In this document: positions 11,597 to 20,388 of the stretch, piece after piece | Layout: each line of letters opens with the position of its first letter | Position numbering within the stretch: position 1 is the stretch's first letter | Source: Prochlorococcus sp. AG-442-B03 | GTDB taxonomy: Bacteria > Cyanobacteriota > Cyanobacteriia > PCC-6307 > Cyanobiaceae | Assembly (NCBI GenBank): GCA_003212395.1 | Contig: QCPU01000003.1 | Span: 1 to 64,000, forward strand | Direction: 5' to 3' | DNA: 64,000 bases | Position numbers and translations under genes: made by a program | Notes under the pieces: model-generated | What the model was told of the DNA's origin: nothing | What the model saw: the letters and a program-made list of their open reading frames with translations, nothing else | Databases searched by the model: none

Positions 11597-12109
11597 ATGA
11601 AAAAATTAGAAGATTTGATTATTACATATAAAGATTTTCCAAAAAAAGGAATTTATTTTAAGGACGTTCTCGAAATTCTTCAAAATCCAGATATTTTTCA
11701 AAACCTAATTTTAAAAATGTCTTCAAGCAAATTTTTAAAAAATGCTGAAGCAATAATTTCCATAGATGCGAGGGGATTTATTTTTGGTTCTGCAGTTGCT
11801 CTAGAATCATCTAAACCCATGATTGTTGCGCGAAAACCCGGAAAATTGCCAGGACAAATTTTAACAAGGGAATATGATTTGGAATATGGAAAAAATTCTC
11901 TTTCAATACAAAGTAATGCTTTGAAAAAATTCAATTCTTTTGTAATCGTAGATGACTTGTTAGCTACAGGAGGAACAGTTAATTGTGTCTCAAGGTTACT
12001 TCAAGATCAAAGGAAGGAAGTTTTAGGTCTAATTACCGTTGTTGAATTGAAGAAATTGGAAGGTAGATTAAAACTAGATTTTCCTGTTCAGTCAATGATT
12101 TCTGTTTAA
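11597..12109 (+). CDS. apt: Adenine phosphoribosyltransferase
   Basis: A 170-residue protein that forms AMP from adenine and PRPP (purine salvage, cytosol). The PRPP-binding loop VIVDDLLATGGT lies at residues about 117-128, and the usual Apt blocks DFPKKGIYFKDV (residues 13-24) and ISIDARGFIFGSAVA (about 54-68) are present. Length fits the family (170-180). It is the first core-type gene right of the island and stands alone on the plus strand. Confidence 0.93.
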   Translation: MKKLEDLIITYKDFPKKGIYFKDVLEILQNPDIFQNLILKMSSSKFLKNAEAIISIDARGFIFGSAVALESSKPMIVARKPGKLPGQILTREYDLEYGKNSLSIQSNALKKFNSFVIVDDLLATGGTVNCVSRLLQDQRKEVLGLITVVELKKLEGRLKLDFPVQSMISV

Positions 12110-12230
12110 AAGAATAAGGAAAAATGAAATTTGATTACAAAGAAAGCTAAGTCCAATTTTAATCAATTAATAAACTCTAAGCTTACTTATTTTAAATTTA
12201 AAAAGATTTTAGACGTTAAGTCGAATATGA

Positions 12231-12335
12231 TTATATGATTCCCACTGATCCTGCTGTAAAACCAACTGCAATAAAAAAAACGAATTCGAGTAAATCTCTA
12301 GGTAAAGAATTAACAAGTAAATTTAGATGAGTCAT
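12231..12335 (-). CDS. 34-residue single-span membrane protein
   Basis: The frame MTHLNLLVNSLPRDLLEFVF... ends with one membrane helix rich in Phe/Ala/Gly (FIAVGFTAGSVGII). A GAGGAGC Shine-Dalgarno lies a suitable distance upstream on the minus strand. This supports it over the overlapping plus-strand frame at 12235. The function is not known to me; by size it could be a small thylakoid or inner-membrane subunit. Confidence 0.55.
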   Translation of the reverse strand: MTHLNLLVNSLPRDLLEFVFFIAVGFTAGSVGII

Positions 12336-12561
12336 TTGACCTTGTGCTCCTCAGGTTTAATTTCGAATAAATCTAACTAATTTCTTTTTCTGTTGAGGAA
12401 AATTAAAGTTTTTTTTCTTTTTTCTAAAGATTTCAGGAAAATAAAGCCTTAAAAAGAAAATATTTTCAAAATGCTAATAAAAAATTTAACCAAATTAATC
12501 TACTGCTCAAATTCTTTTTAAATGCTATATTTTCATTATTAAAGTTAAACTAAGTGAATTT

Positions 12562-12726
12562 ATGGATTATAAAAAGAAATCTTTAAATAAATTAAATCAA
12601 AAAGAAAGCTACGAGGAAATTGACACTAGGTTGGCTTCTGGATGGTATGTTGATTCAGTGGATAGTAGAAAAAAGAAAAAATACAAAACAGAAAAAGTTT
12701 CTTTCAAAATTTCCAAAAAAATATAA
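12562..12726 (+). CDS. 54-residue basic protein (hypothetical)
   Basis: The frame MDYKKKSLNKLNQKESYEEI... is soluble, strongly Lys-rich and ends KISKKI. The middle EEIDTRLASGWYVDSV looks structured and folded-like, which argues against a chance frame in this AT-rich region. No domain is recognised. It stands upstream of the porin genes on the same strand. Confidence 0.45.
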   Translation: MDYKKKSLNKLNQKESYEEIDTRLASGWYVDSVDSRKKKKYKTEKVSFKISKKI

Positions 12727-12903
12727 ATTCTGAAAATAATTTTTATAAGAAAAGTAGAGAAATAAATCACTAAATAAACAAAACTGATTGTATAACTTTA
12801 GAAAGTGGCACAAATAGATGGAAAATGTAGCCGTTGATACTTGATTTTGTATGCCTAAATACACTATCTTAAGGTGTACTTTAAATTTCGTGTGAGGAAA
12901 TTT

Positions 12904-13962
12904 ATGAAGCTTTTCAAAAGCTTGCTAGTAGCACCAGCGACTTTAGGCTTACTTGCGCCTATGTCTGCTACTGCAAACGAAGTCACTATTAATGACTTCA
13001 ACCCTGCTGAAGAACTTGCTATCACTAACAGCCGTGTAGACGGTTTAGAGGCAAGACTAAATAACTTCGAAGCTGGTAGTTTTTCTGAAACAACATCTGC
13101 ATCATTTGGATCTACTTTTTATGTAGGTGCTGTAGAAAATGGAGCATCAGGTGAAGCTACTACTTTCACTTACGATTTTGGAATGGATCTATCAACATCA
13201 TTTACTGGTGAAGATTCATTTGATGTAGCAATTATTGGTGGTAATGCCGGTGCAACATCTGTTGATGGAATCATGGGCGGAGACGGAACTACTGATGTTT
13301 TAACTCTTGATGGAGTTTCTTATACATTCCCATTAGGATCAGCAACAGTAATTGTTGGTGATGGCGTAGGACCTGACGACATGAACACTGGAGCATGTGC
13401 TTACAGTGCATTCACTGATCTTTTAAGTGACTGTGGATCCAACAACGTTGGTGGTTCTGGTGACTCTGGTTTTGCTATCGGATATGACTTCGGTAATGGC
13501 TTCACCTTAGCTGGTGGTGCTGCTGGTGGTGTTGGAGCTACTGATGAATCAGATGGTTTATTCACTGAAGAAGATGCTAGTTCTTTTGGTCTAGAGGCTG
13601 CTTATACAGCTGATACTTATGGTTTCTCAGTTGCTTACACAGATGATGAAGCTACTACATACTGGAGTCTTCAAGCAATGGTTGCCCCAGAAGGCTTCCC
13701 TTCTATAAGTGTTGGTTACGAAACTGATGATGATGATGCGGATGCAATCTTCGCAGGTCTTACATTCGAAGAAGTAGGTCCTGGATCAGTAAGTCTAGGT
13801 ATGGCTTCAACAGGTACAGATGCTGGTGATGACTATCAGTATGAACTTTCATACTCATATCCATTAAATGATGGTATGACTATTACTCCTGGTGTTTTCA
13901 TTACTGAAACTGCTGGTGACGATGAAACAGGCGTAGTTGTAACTACAAGCTTTAGTTTCTAA
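12904..13962 (+). CDS. som: Outer-membrane porin, Som type (copy 1)
   Basis: A 352-residue protein from the ATG at 12904 (GTGTGAGGAAATTT before it supplies a Shine-Dalgarno); the longer frame from 12874 would precede the signal peptide and is rejected. Signal peptide MKLFKSLLVAPATLGLLAPM, then a short coiled-coil-like segment (ITNSRVDGLEARLNNFEAGS). A beta-strand-rich acidic barrel follows and ends in Phe (TTSFSF), the usual outer-membrane signature. It lacks a full SLH domain, as many Prochlorococcus porins do. Likely role: diffusion of small solutes. From FSETTSASFG onward protein and DNA are identical to the next gene. Confidence 0.85.
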   Translation: MKLFKSLLVAPATLGLLAPMSATANEVTINDFNPAEELAITNSRVDGLEARLNNFEAGSFSETTSASFGSTFYVGAVENGASGEATTFTYDFGMDLSTSFTGEDSFDVAIIGGNAGATSVDGIMGGDGTTDVLTLDGVSYTFPLGSATVIVGDGVGPDDMNTGACAYSAFTDLLSDCGSNNVGGSGDSGFAIGYDFGNGFTLAGGAAGGVGATDESDGLFTEEDASSFGLEAAYTADTYGFSVAYTDDEATTYWSLQAMVAPEGFPSISVGYETDDDDADAIFAGLTFEEVGPGSVSLGMASTGTDAGDDYQYELSYSYPLNDGMTITPGVFITETAGDDETGVVVTTSFSF

Positions 13963-14036
13963 ATAACTTCTAAATAATAAGTTTAGAAAAAAACTGCACA
14001 TTAAAAGACCTGCTTAATCGCAGGTCTTTTTTTTGA
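13081..14036 (+). repeat. 956-base identical block, copy 1 (porin 3' part and terminator)
   Basis: It starts at the codons for FSETTSASFG and runs through the stop codon and terminator. It equals 14346-15301 base for base as far as I could compare (constant offset 1265). Sequence outside the block, on both sides, differs. Confidence 0.85.
14003..14034 (+). terminator. Terminator of porin copy 1
   Basis: AAAAGACCTGC-TTAATC-GCAGGTCTTTTTTTT, an 8-base GC-rich stem with A/T extension and T-run. Confidence 0.9.
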
Positions 14037-14126
14037 TTTTGTGCCTATGTTGGATTTGTCATACATACCCTTAATCTTTTCTTAGATCCTTGTTATTATG
14101 TAGATAATATTCTGTGTGAGGAATTT

Positions 14127-15227
14127 ATGAAGCTTTTTAAAAGCTTGCTGGTAGCACCAGCATTATTGGGTTTTTTAACACCCATGACTGCACAATCTAA
14201 TGAGATTGATCTAGGTACTATTTCTAATTACAATCAAAACAAAATTGATCTTGATTCAAACTCTTTTCAATCAAACTCAGATAAAAAATCTATTCTTTTA
14301 TCTGGTGGAGAAGGTCTAGTTGAGAGTGATGTCGATGAGACTTCATTTTCTGAAACAACATCTGCATCATTTGGATCTACTTTTTATGTAGGTGCTGTAG
14401 AAAATGGAGCATCAGGTGAAGCTACTACTTTCACTTACGATTTTGGAATGGATCTATCAACATCATTTACTGGTGAAGATTCATTTGATGTAGCAATTAT
14501 TGGTGGTAATGCCGGTGCAACATCTGTTGATGGAATCATGGGCGGAGACGGAACTACTGATGTTTTAACTCTTGATGGAGTTTCTTATACATTCCCATTA
14601 GGATCAGCAACAGTAATTGTTGGTGATGGCGTAGGACCTGACGACATGAACACTGGAGCATGTGCTTACAGTGCATTCACTGATCTTTTAAGTGACTGTG
14701 GATCCAACAACGTTGGTGGTTCTGGTGACTCTGGTTTTGCTATCGGATATGACTTCGGTAATGGCTTCACCTTAGCTGGTGGTGCTGCTGGTGGTGTTGG
14801 AGCTACTGATGAATCAGATGGTTTATTCACTGAAGAAGATGCTAGTTCTTTTGGTCTAGAGGCTGCTTATACAGCTGATACTTATGGTTTCTCAGTTGCT
14901 TACACAGATGATGAAGCTACTACATACTGGAGTCTTCAAGCAATGGTTGCCCCAGAAGGCTTCCCTTCTATAAGTGTTGGTTACGAAACTGATGATGATG
15001 ATGCGGATGCAATCTTCGCAGGTCTTACATTCGAAGAAGTAGGTCCTGGATCAGTAAGTCTAGGTATGGCTTCAACAGGTACAGATGCTGGTGATGACTA
15101 TCAGTATGAACTTTCATACTCATATCCATTAAATGATGGTATGACTATTACTCCTGGTGTTTTCATTACTGAAACTGCTGGTGACGATGAAACAGGCGTA
15201 GTTGTAACTACAAGCTTTAGTTTCTAA
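14127..15227 (+). CDS. som: Outer-membrane porin, Som type (copy 2)
   Basis: A 366-residue protein. The signal peptide MKLFKSLLVAPALLGFLTPM is a diverged relative of copy 1. Residues about 22-73 are unrelated to copy 1 (Asn/Ser-rich: SNYNQNKIDLDSNSFQSNSD), and from FSETTSASFG to the C-terminal Phe it is identical. The barrel part is therefore shared and the N-terminal periplasmic segment differs. It has its own GTGTGAGGAATTT leader and terminator, so it is expressed separately. The identity points to recent gene conversion or duplication by recombination. Confidence 0.85.
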   Translation: MKLFKSLLVAPALLGFLTPMTAQSNEIDLGTISNYNQNKIDLDSNSFQSNSDKKSILLSGGEGLVESDVDETSFSETTSASFGSTFYVGAVENGASGEATTFTYDFGMDLSTSFTGEDSFDVAIIGGNAGATSVDGIMGGDGTTDVLTLDGVSYTFPLGSATVIVGDGVGPDDMNTGACAYSAFTDLLSDCGSNNVGGSGDSGFAIGYDFGNGFTLAGGAAGGVGATDESDGLFTEEDASSFGLEAAYTADTYGFSVAYTDDEATTYWSLQAMVAPEGFPSISVGYETDDDDADAIFAGLTFEEVGPGSVSLGMASTGTDAGDDYQYELSYSYPLNDGMTITPGVFITETAGDDETGVVVTTSFSF

Positions 15228-15301
15228 ATAACTTCTAAATAATAAGTTTAGAAAAAAACTGCACATTAAAAGACCTGCTTAATCGCAGGTCTTTTTTTTG
15301 A
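14346..15301 (+). repeat. 956-base identical block, copy 2
   Basis: Matches 13081-14036 including synonymous positions, 3' flank and terminator; the two differ again immediately after the T-run (GATTTT versus GAAAGA). Confidence 0.85.
15268..15299 (+). terminator. Terminator of porin copy 2
   Basis: Same hairpin as 14003-14034. Confidence 0.9.
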
Positions 15302-15409
15302 AAGAATATTTGCAAGAACAGATGATATTGTTATATTTAATTTTGTAAGTAAAACTATCAAAAATAAATTAAATAAAAATCTACAAAAATTTGTTCCCTT
15401 ATTAATTTA

Positions 15410-15559
15410 ATGTCACCAATATTTAAGTGTTTAATTTGTAGAAAAGATATTGAGAGATCTACCAAGACTTTTTGGGTTAAAAAGGGTCATCTTTTATGTT
15501 CAACATGCTTTGACAATATCGACAAAGATAAAAAAAACCTTGATAATATCAAGGTTTAA
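15410..15559 (+). CDS. 49-residue zinc-ribbon-like protein
   Basis: The frame MSPIFKCLICRKDIE... has two CxxC pairs: CLIC (Cys 7, 10) and CSTC (Cys 30, 33), spaced as in small zinc ribbons. Zn binding and a role in nucleic acid or protein contact are inferred. The last codons (KNLDNIKV) overlap a perfect inverted repeat at 15535-15557 that probably serves as terminator, so coding and termination share sequence. Confidence 0.6.
   Translation: MSPIFKCLICRKDIERSTKTFWVKKGHLLCSTCFDNIDKDKKNLDNIKV
15535..15557. terminator. Perfect inverted repeat at the end of the zinc-ribbon gene
   Basis: AAACCTTGATA-A-TATCAAGGTTT, 11-base arms, lying within the coding end. A-run before and a short AT tail after; it could act in either direction. 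Confidence 0.6.
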
Positions 15560-15842
15560 ATAAAGTAATATCTTGAAAAACTAGAGTAAACCCTAGGGTA
15601 ATTTGATGAGAAGTTTTAGGTTGATTGTTTAAGTTGAAACTAATTCAATTAAATTGTTATTAATTTCTAGAACAATTAAATTAAAACGTTTGGATATCTA
15701 TAAGTTAATTCTGGAATAAGTAGTAAACTTCTTCTCTTAATAAATAAGTTAACGTTTCTTCAAGTTAAAGAAAGTTAAAGAATATTGAAAAATAATTAAA
15801 GCTGAATGCTAGAAGGTTACTAAAAAATTATTAAAGAAAATC

Positions 15843-15950
15843 TTAAAACCATCCAGGGATTATTTGACCTGTAGTTACGTATGCACCTACCGCTGCAACA
15901 AAACCTAACATTGCTGCCCAACCATTAAAACGTTCTGCTTCTGGAGTCAT
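15843..15950 (-). CDS. hli: High-light-inducible protein (Hli)
   Basis: A 35-residue protein. ERFNGWAAMLGFVAAVGAY (residues 6-24) contains the chlorophyll-binding motif ExxNGxxAMxGF of the LHC/Hli superfamily, in a single thylakoid helix, ending TGQIIPGWF. Hli proteins bind chlorophyll and carotenoid and protect photosystems under excess light; Prochlorococcus carries many copies. The short form with almost no N-terminal extension is normal there. It is transcribed leftward, alone. Confidence 0.93.
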   Translation of the reverse strand: MTPEAERFNGWAAMLGFVAAVGAYVTTGQIIPGWF

Positions 15951-16459
15951 GATAAAAAAATGAGAGTATGTGAATTATTGTAACAGCATTTATGAAGCTT
16001 TGTAAAGTATTTTTTTTATTTTTATTTTTTTTGGGGATTTATTAAAGAAAAAATCAAAAAAAAAGCAAAAATGATACATAAATGTGTTGATATAGTTTAT
16101 TTAAGTAATTTCTTTAGGGATTTTATTAAAGTAATTCTCATTTGAATTGGAGTTTCGACCTAAAGCAAAGTGATGTCAATATCTCTCTACGATTTAATGA
16201 GGTTGTGTAATGTTGTTTGAAATTTGGTCCGCACAATTAATAATTCATGATTAATCTAGTAACTTAAAAATTTTGAGGTTCAATTTGAATTCTTAACTAT
16301 ATTGATTTTTTTTATACTCTCAAATTTCATTTGTTCCAAAAAACAAATCTTGAGAAAAATGTATAAAACGACATATAAAGTTTTTTGGTTTAATTTGGTT
16401 TTATTTAATTTTTGTTGAATATCTATATTATCTTTAAATTTTACTCAATTTAAAAGATG
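15951..16459. other. Non-coding stretch, about 500 bases
   Basis: I see no gene, RNA or clear hairpin. It is AT-rich, with a T-rich segment at 16003-16035 and weak promoter-like patches for the leftward hli gene near 15955-16000. It might hide a small RNA, but nothing in the sequence shows it. Confidence 0.4.
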
Positions 16460-16531
16460 TGGGTCGCCTGAGATTCGAACTCAGGACCAGCCGGTTAAAA
16501 GCCGGATGCTCTACCGCTGAGCTAGCGACCC
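16460..16531 (-). tRNA. tRNA-Lys (anticodon TTT)
   Basis: Seventy-two bases. Acceptor strands GGGTCGC and GCGACCC, discriminator A, D arm GCTCAGCGGTAGAGC, anticodon loop CTTTTAA on a CCGG stem, T loop GTTCGAATC. No duplicate pieces of this tRNA are seen nearby. Confidence 0.97.
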
Positions 16532-16708
16532 ATTTTGTAAAATTGAGTACATTTGAAATTATCCCTTTTTAAGGTAAAAAAAACAACTTTTTATCTCAAG
16601 TTGAACAATAGAAAAACAATTCTTAACTTATGAAATAAAAAATTAAAATTTCTCTCTAAATTTGCAGTAAAAAGTTAAAATGATTTAATAAATAAAATAA
16701 TTTTTAAA

Positions 16709-16825
16709 ATGCTTAGAACAATCGTAGTATTTGCACCCGTTATCGCTGCTTTAGCTTGGGTTGTGTTTAATATACAAAAACCAGCAAGAGAGCAATTTAA
16801 TAGAGACTTTTTGGGCAAGGATTAA
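16709..16825 (+). CDS. psbY: Photosystem II protein Y (PsbY)
   Basis: A 38-residue single-span protein, [20 protein letters not shown] followed by [14 protein letters not shown]. This matches PsbY, a peripheral PSII subunit close to cytochrome b559. The membrane helix lies at residues about 4-21. It ends 6 bases before trmFO, with which it may be co-transcribed. Confidence 0.92.
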   Translation: MLRTIVVFAPVIAALAWVVFNIQKPAREQFNRDFLGKD

Positions 16826-16831
16826 TCCAAT

Positions 16832-18244
16832 TTGAAAGATAAAGAAGTAATAGTTATTGGAGCTGGTCTTGCAGGATCTGAAGCTGCTTGGCAAGTGGCA
16901 AATTCTGGTATACCAGTCAAATTAGTTGAGATGAGACCCATCAAATCAACTCCAGCTCATCATACTAGTGAATTTGGAGAATTAGTTTGTAGCAATAGTT
17001 TCGGAGCTTTAAGTCCTGATAGAGCATCAGGTTTATTGCAAAAAGAACTTAGGATTTTTAAGTCATTGATAATTCAAACAGCAGACAAATTTGCGGTTCC
17101 AGCTGGAGGCGCTTTGGCGGTTGACAGATCAAAATTTAGTAATGCTTTAACTGAAGCTTTATCTAATCACCCTTTAATAGAAATTAAGAGATTTGAGCAA
17201 TTGGATCTCCCAAGCAAAGAAAATATAACGATCCTCGCAACTGGACCACTAACCGCAGATGAGTTGTCCTATAAAATTCAAACTTTTACAGGTATCGATG
17301 AATGTCATTTTTTTGATGCTGCTAGTCCTATTATTTATGGAGATTCTATTGATCAAGAGATTGTATTTAAAGCTAGTAGATACGACAAAGGAGATCCGGC
17401 ATATCTTAATTGCCCTATGGATAAAAATGATTACATCAATTTCAGAAATGAACTAATAGAAGCAGAACAAGCTAATTTAAAAGGTTTTGAGAAAGAATCA
17501 GCTAATTTCTTTGAAGCTTGCTTACCAATTGAAGAAATTGCTAGAAGAGGAGTTGATACAATGAGATATGGCCCCTTGAAATCTATCGGGTTGTGGAACC
17601 CAAAATGGGGAGATTTATTTGATAGGGAAAATAGATTAAAAAAGCGACCTTATGCAGTTGTCCAATTAAGGAAAGAAGATTTAGAGGGGAATTTATTAAA
17701 TATAGTAGGTTTTCAAACTAACCTCAAATGGTCAGAGCAAAAAAGAATATTTAGGATGATTCCTGGTTTAGAAAAGGCTGAGTTTGTACGTTTTGGAGTA
17801 ATGCATAGAAATACTTTTTTAGAATCTCCAAAATTACTTTTACCAACATTGCAATTTTTGAAAAGAGAAAATCTTTTTGCTGCGGGTCAAATAACGGGGA
17901 CGGAAGGTTATGCAGCAGCAGCAGCAGGAGGATTGCTTGCAGGAATAAATGCATCCTTATTAGCTAAGGGTAAAAAACCAGTAAGTTTTCCTAGGGAATC
18001 AATGATTGGTTCACTAATAAATTTCATCAGCAACAAAAATCAAATCTTGTCCAATCAGAAAAAGAATAAATTCCAACCAATGCCTGCTTCATTTGGCTTA
18101 GTTCCCGAACTAACTAAAAGAATAAAAGATAAAAGATTAAGGTACATAGCTTATCAAGAAAGATCTACAGAAGCCATGAATGACTTTAAAAATACACTTG
18201 ATGCTTTTTTTGAAAAAGACCACTTACTTAGCAAAATTTACTAA
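16832..18244 (+). CDS. trmFO: tRNA (uracil-5-)-methyltransferase TrmFO, folate-dependent
   Basis: A 470-residue FAD enzyme that makes m5U54 in the tRNA T loop, using methylenetetrahydrofolate. FAD-binding GAGLAG at residues 10-15; catalytic cysteines expected at C53 (LVCSNSFG) and C230 ([10 protein letters not shown]). The late block [16 protein letters not shown] is the conserved C-terminal FAD contact. Starts with TTG ([10 protein letters not shown]); no ATG is available before the Rossmann motif. Length is normal. Confidence 0.95.
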   Translation: MKDKEVIVIGAGLAGSEAAWQVANSGIPVKLVEMRPIKSTPAHHTSEFGELVCSNSFGALSPDRASGLLQKELRIFKSLIIQTADKFAVPAGGALAVDRSKFSNALTEALSNHPLIEIKRFEQLDLPSKENITILATGPLTADELSYKIQTFTGIDECHFFDAASPIIYGDSIDQEIVFKASRYDKGDPAYLNCPMDKNDYINFRNELIEAEQANLKGFEKESANFFEACLPIEEIARRGVDTMRYGPLKSIGLWNPKWGDLFDRENRLKKRPYAVVQLRKEDLEGNLLNIVGFQTNLKWSEQKRIFRMIPGLEKAEFVRFGVMHRNTFLESPKLLLPTLQFLKRENLFAAGQITGTEGYAAAAAGGLLAGINASLLAKGKKPVSFPRESMIGSLINFISNKNQILSNQKKNKFQPMPASFGLVPELTKRIKDKRLRYIAYQERSTEAMNDFKNTLDAFFEKDHLLSKIY

Positions 18245-18267
18245 GATAAATTATCAAAGATCCAAAA

Positions 18268-19812
18268 ATGAAATTTAATAAGGAAAATTTCGATGCAATT
18301 ATTATTGGCTCAGGAATAGGTGGCTTAGTAACAGCATCACAATTAGCTTCTAAGGGAGCTCGAGTATTAGTTCTTGAGAAATATATTATTCCAGGGGGAA
18401 GTGGTGGCTCTTTTAAAAGAAAGGGTTATACCTTTGATGTTGGCGCTTCAATGATATTTGGATTTGGAGAACAAGGTTATACAAATTTATTAACTCGTGC
18501 TTTGAAAGATGTAAATGAAAAATGCGAAACTATCCCTGATCCTGTGCAACTGGAATATCACTTACCACACAATTTTAATATTTCTGTAGATAAAAATTAT
18601 GAGCAATTTATAAATAAATTATCAGCGAGTTTCCCCAAGGAAAAAAAAGGTATCAAGAAATTCTACGATACTTGTGCAAGTGTATTTAAATGTTTAGATT
18701 CAATGCCTCTTTTATCAATAGAGGATCCAAGTTATCTTTTTAAAGTTTTCTTCAAATCTCCATTATCTTGTTTGGGGTTAGCTAGATGGTTGCCAGTAAA
18801 TGCCGGAGATGTTGCGAGAAAGTATATAAAAGATCCTGAACTTTTAAAATTCATCGATATCGAATGTTTTTGTTGGTCTGTAATGCCAGCGCTCAAAACT
18901 CCTATGATTAATGCGGGAATGGTTTTTACAGATAGGCATGCTGGAGGTATAAATTATCCAAAAGGGGGAGTAGGAACCATAGCAGATAAGTTAGTTTCTG
19001 GGATCCAAAAATTAGGAGGTAAAATTAGATACAAAGCTAATGTGAGTGAAATCCTTATAAAGGATGAGAAAGCGGTGGGAGTTAAGCTTTCAAATGGTGA
19101 AGAGATTTATTCCAACATTATTGTATCCAACTCTACTAGATGGGATACATTTGGATTAAAAAATAACAATAAAGGATTAATTTCGAGTAGAAACGTGCCA
19201 AAAAGTGAATATAAGTGGTCAGAAAAATATAAACCCTCACCTTCTTTTGTTTCGATTCATCTTGGGGTAGAAAAAAATCTAATAAGCGATAATTTTAATT
19301 GTCATCATATAATCGTTGAAAATTGGGATGAACTAGAAAGTGAAAAGGGAGTTATTTTTGTTTCTATACCTACCTTGCTTGATTCGTCTTTGGCTCCAAA
19401 AGGTAAACATATAGTACATGCATTTACTCCTTCATCAATGAGTGAATGGGAAGGCCTATCAAGGAAAGAATATTTGCAAAAGAAAGAAAAATACTTTTCA
19501 TTTCTTGTTAAAAAAATATCAACTATTCTTCCTAATCTTGAACAAAATATTGATCATAAAGAAATTGGTACTCCCAAAACTCATAAAAAGTTTCTTGGAA
19601 GATATGAAGGTAGTTATGGACCAATTCCTACTAAAAAGTTGCTTGGACTTTTGCCAATGCCTTTTAATACTACAAAAATTACAAACCTTTATTGTGTAGG
19701 GGATTCGTGCTTTCCTGGTCAAGGACTTAATGCAGTTGCTTTTAGTGGATACGCATGCGCTCACAAAATAGGTGCAAAATTAAACATAAACAGTGTTAAA
19801 TTGCCTGAATAA
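18268..19812 (+). CDS. crtH: Carotenoid isomerase CrtH (CrtISO)
   Basis: A 514-residue FAD protein of the phytoene desaturase superfamily. N-terminal dinucleotide motif GSGIGG (residues 14-19) followed by EKYIIPGGSGGSFKRKGYTFDVGAS, the pattern of plant and cyanobacterial CRTISO rather than CrtP/CrtQ. CrtISO converts poly-cis-lycopene to all-trans lycopene, needed for the zeaxanthin and carotene pool. C-terminal CVGDSCFPGQGLNAVAFSGY is the second FAD block. It lies 23 bases after trmFO and 18 before the next gene, so an operon is possible. Confidence 0.9.
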   Translation: MKFNKENFDAIIIGSGIGGLVTASQLASKGARVLVLEKYIIPGGSGGSFKRKGYTFDVGASMIFGFGEQGYTNLLTRALKDVNEKCETIPDPVQLEYHLPHNFNISVDKNYEQFINKLSASFPKEKKGIKKFYDTCASVFKCLDSMPLLSIEDPSYLFKVFFKSPLSCLGLARWLPVNAGDVARKYIKDPELLKFIDIECFCWSVMPALKTPMINAGMVFTDRHAGGINYPKGGVGTIADKLVSGIQKLGGKIRYKANVSEILIKDEKAVGVKLSNGEEIYSNIIVSNSTRWDTFGLKNNNKGLISSRNVPKSEYKWSEKYKPSPSFVSIHLGVEKNLISDNFNCHHIIVENWDELESEKGVIFVSIPTLLDSSLAPKGKHIVHAFTPSSMSEWEGLSRKEYLQKKEKYFSFLVKKISTILPNLEQNIDHKEIGTPKTHKKFLGRYEGSYGPIPTKKLLGLLPMPFNTTKITNLYCVGDSCFPGQGLNAVAFSGYACAHKIGAKLNINSVKLPE

Positions 19813-19830
19813 ACTGATCCCTTTAAATAA

Positions 19831-20337
19831 ATGATAGAAAAGTTTAAAACTCTTTTTTTTGTGAAAAGTTCATTAGTTTCTTTATATTTAGCGCTTACAA
19901 TTCCTATCCCATTTATCTCAATTGATAGATTAAAAATTCCATCTATTATTATATTTTTCTTAGGTCTCTATTTAATAATCAATATAACGAGTGATTATGT
20001 AGAGACTTGTAATAATAAAATTTCATATAAAACAAGCTTTATTTCTAAAACCTTAGGAAAAAAAAATTGGGAGATTTCGTGGAAAGATATTAAATTAATA
20101 AAATCTTTACCAACTAGTCAGGGTAGTAAAGTTTATTACTTTAATACTTATCAAGGTGATAATTTCCTTGTACCACAAAGAGTAGAAAATTTTGAAAAAT
20201 TTGTATTAATTGTTTCGAGGAATACTGGCATTGCTACTAACGAAATATCCTACATATCACCACTATGGACATATAAATTTCTGACATTATTATCAGTTTT
20301 AATGGTTATTGGTGAACTTTTTGCTTTTCTAAATTAA
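19831..20337 (+). CDS. Membrane protein (hypothetical)
   Basis: A 168-residue protein. Two N-terminal membrane helices (VSLYLALTIPIPFIS and IPSIIIFFLGLYLIINI) are followed by a soluble part of about 80 residues, probably cytoplasmic, with a PH-like strand pattern (YETCNNKISYKT..., WEISWKDIKLIK, YYFNTYQGDNFLVPQ). One C-terminal helix ends the protein (FLTLLSVLMVIGELFAFL). The topology recalls PH-domain-like membrane proteins; the assignment is weak. Its last 17 codons are tandemly duplicated after the stop (20337-20388). Confidence 0.6.
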   Translation: MIEKFKTLFFVKSSLVSLYLALTIPIPFISIDRLKIPSIIIFFLGLYLIINITSDYVETCNNKISYKTSFISKTLGKKNWEISWKDIKLIKSLPTSQGSKVYYFNTYQGDNFLVPQRVENFEKFVLIVSRNTGIATNEISYISPLWTYKFLTLLSVLMVIGELFAFLN

Positions 20338-20388
20338 TTATTATCAGTTTTAATGGTTATTGGTGAACTTTTTGCTTTTCTAAATTAA
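20286..20388 (+). repeat. 51-base tandem duplication at the gene end
   Basis: The sequence from ATTATTATCAG to CTTTTCTAAATTAA occurs twice with a period of exactly 51 bases (20286-20337 and 20337-20388). The second copy covers the space up to the stop codon of the oppositely oriented response regulator (20385-20387). No differences between copies, so it is recent. Confidence 0.9.

Noticed and set aside
12235..12330. Plus-strand 31-residue frame (MIPTDPAVKPTAIKK...)
   Set aside because: The opposite frame (12231-12335) has a good Shine-Dalgarno and a clear membrane helix; the plus frame looks like its shadow.
12655..12864. Minus-strand 69-residue Phe-rich frame
   Set aside because: It mirrors the Lys-rich gene at 12562 and AT-rich spacer; composition is that of an antisense shadow.
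15951..16459. Small RNA such as Yfr1 in the long gap
   Set aside because: I could not find the ACTCCTCAC motif or any strong hairpin with T-run in this gap.
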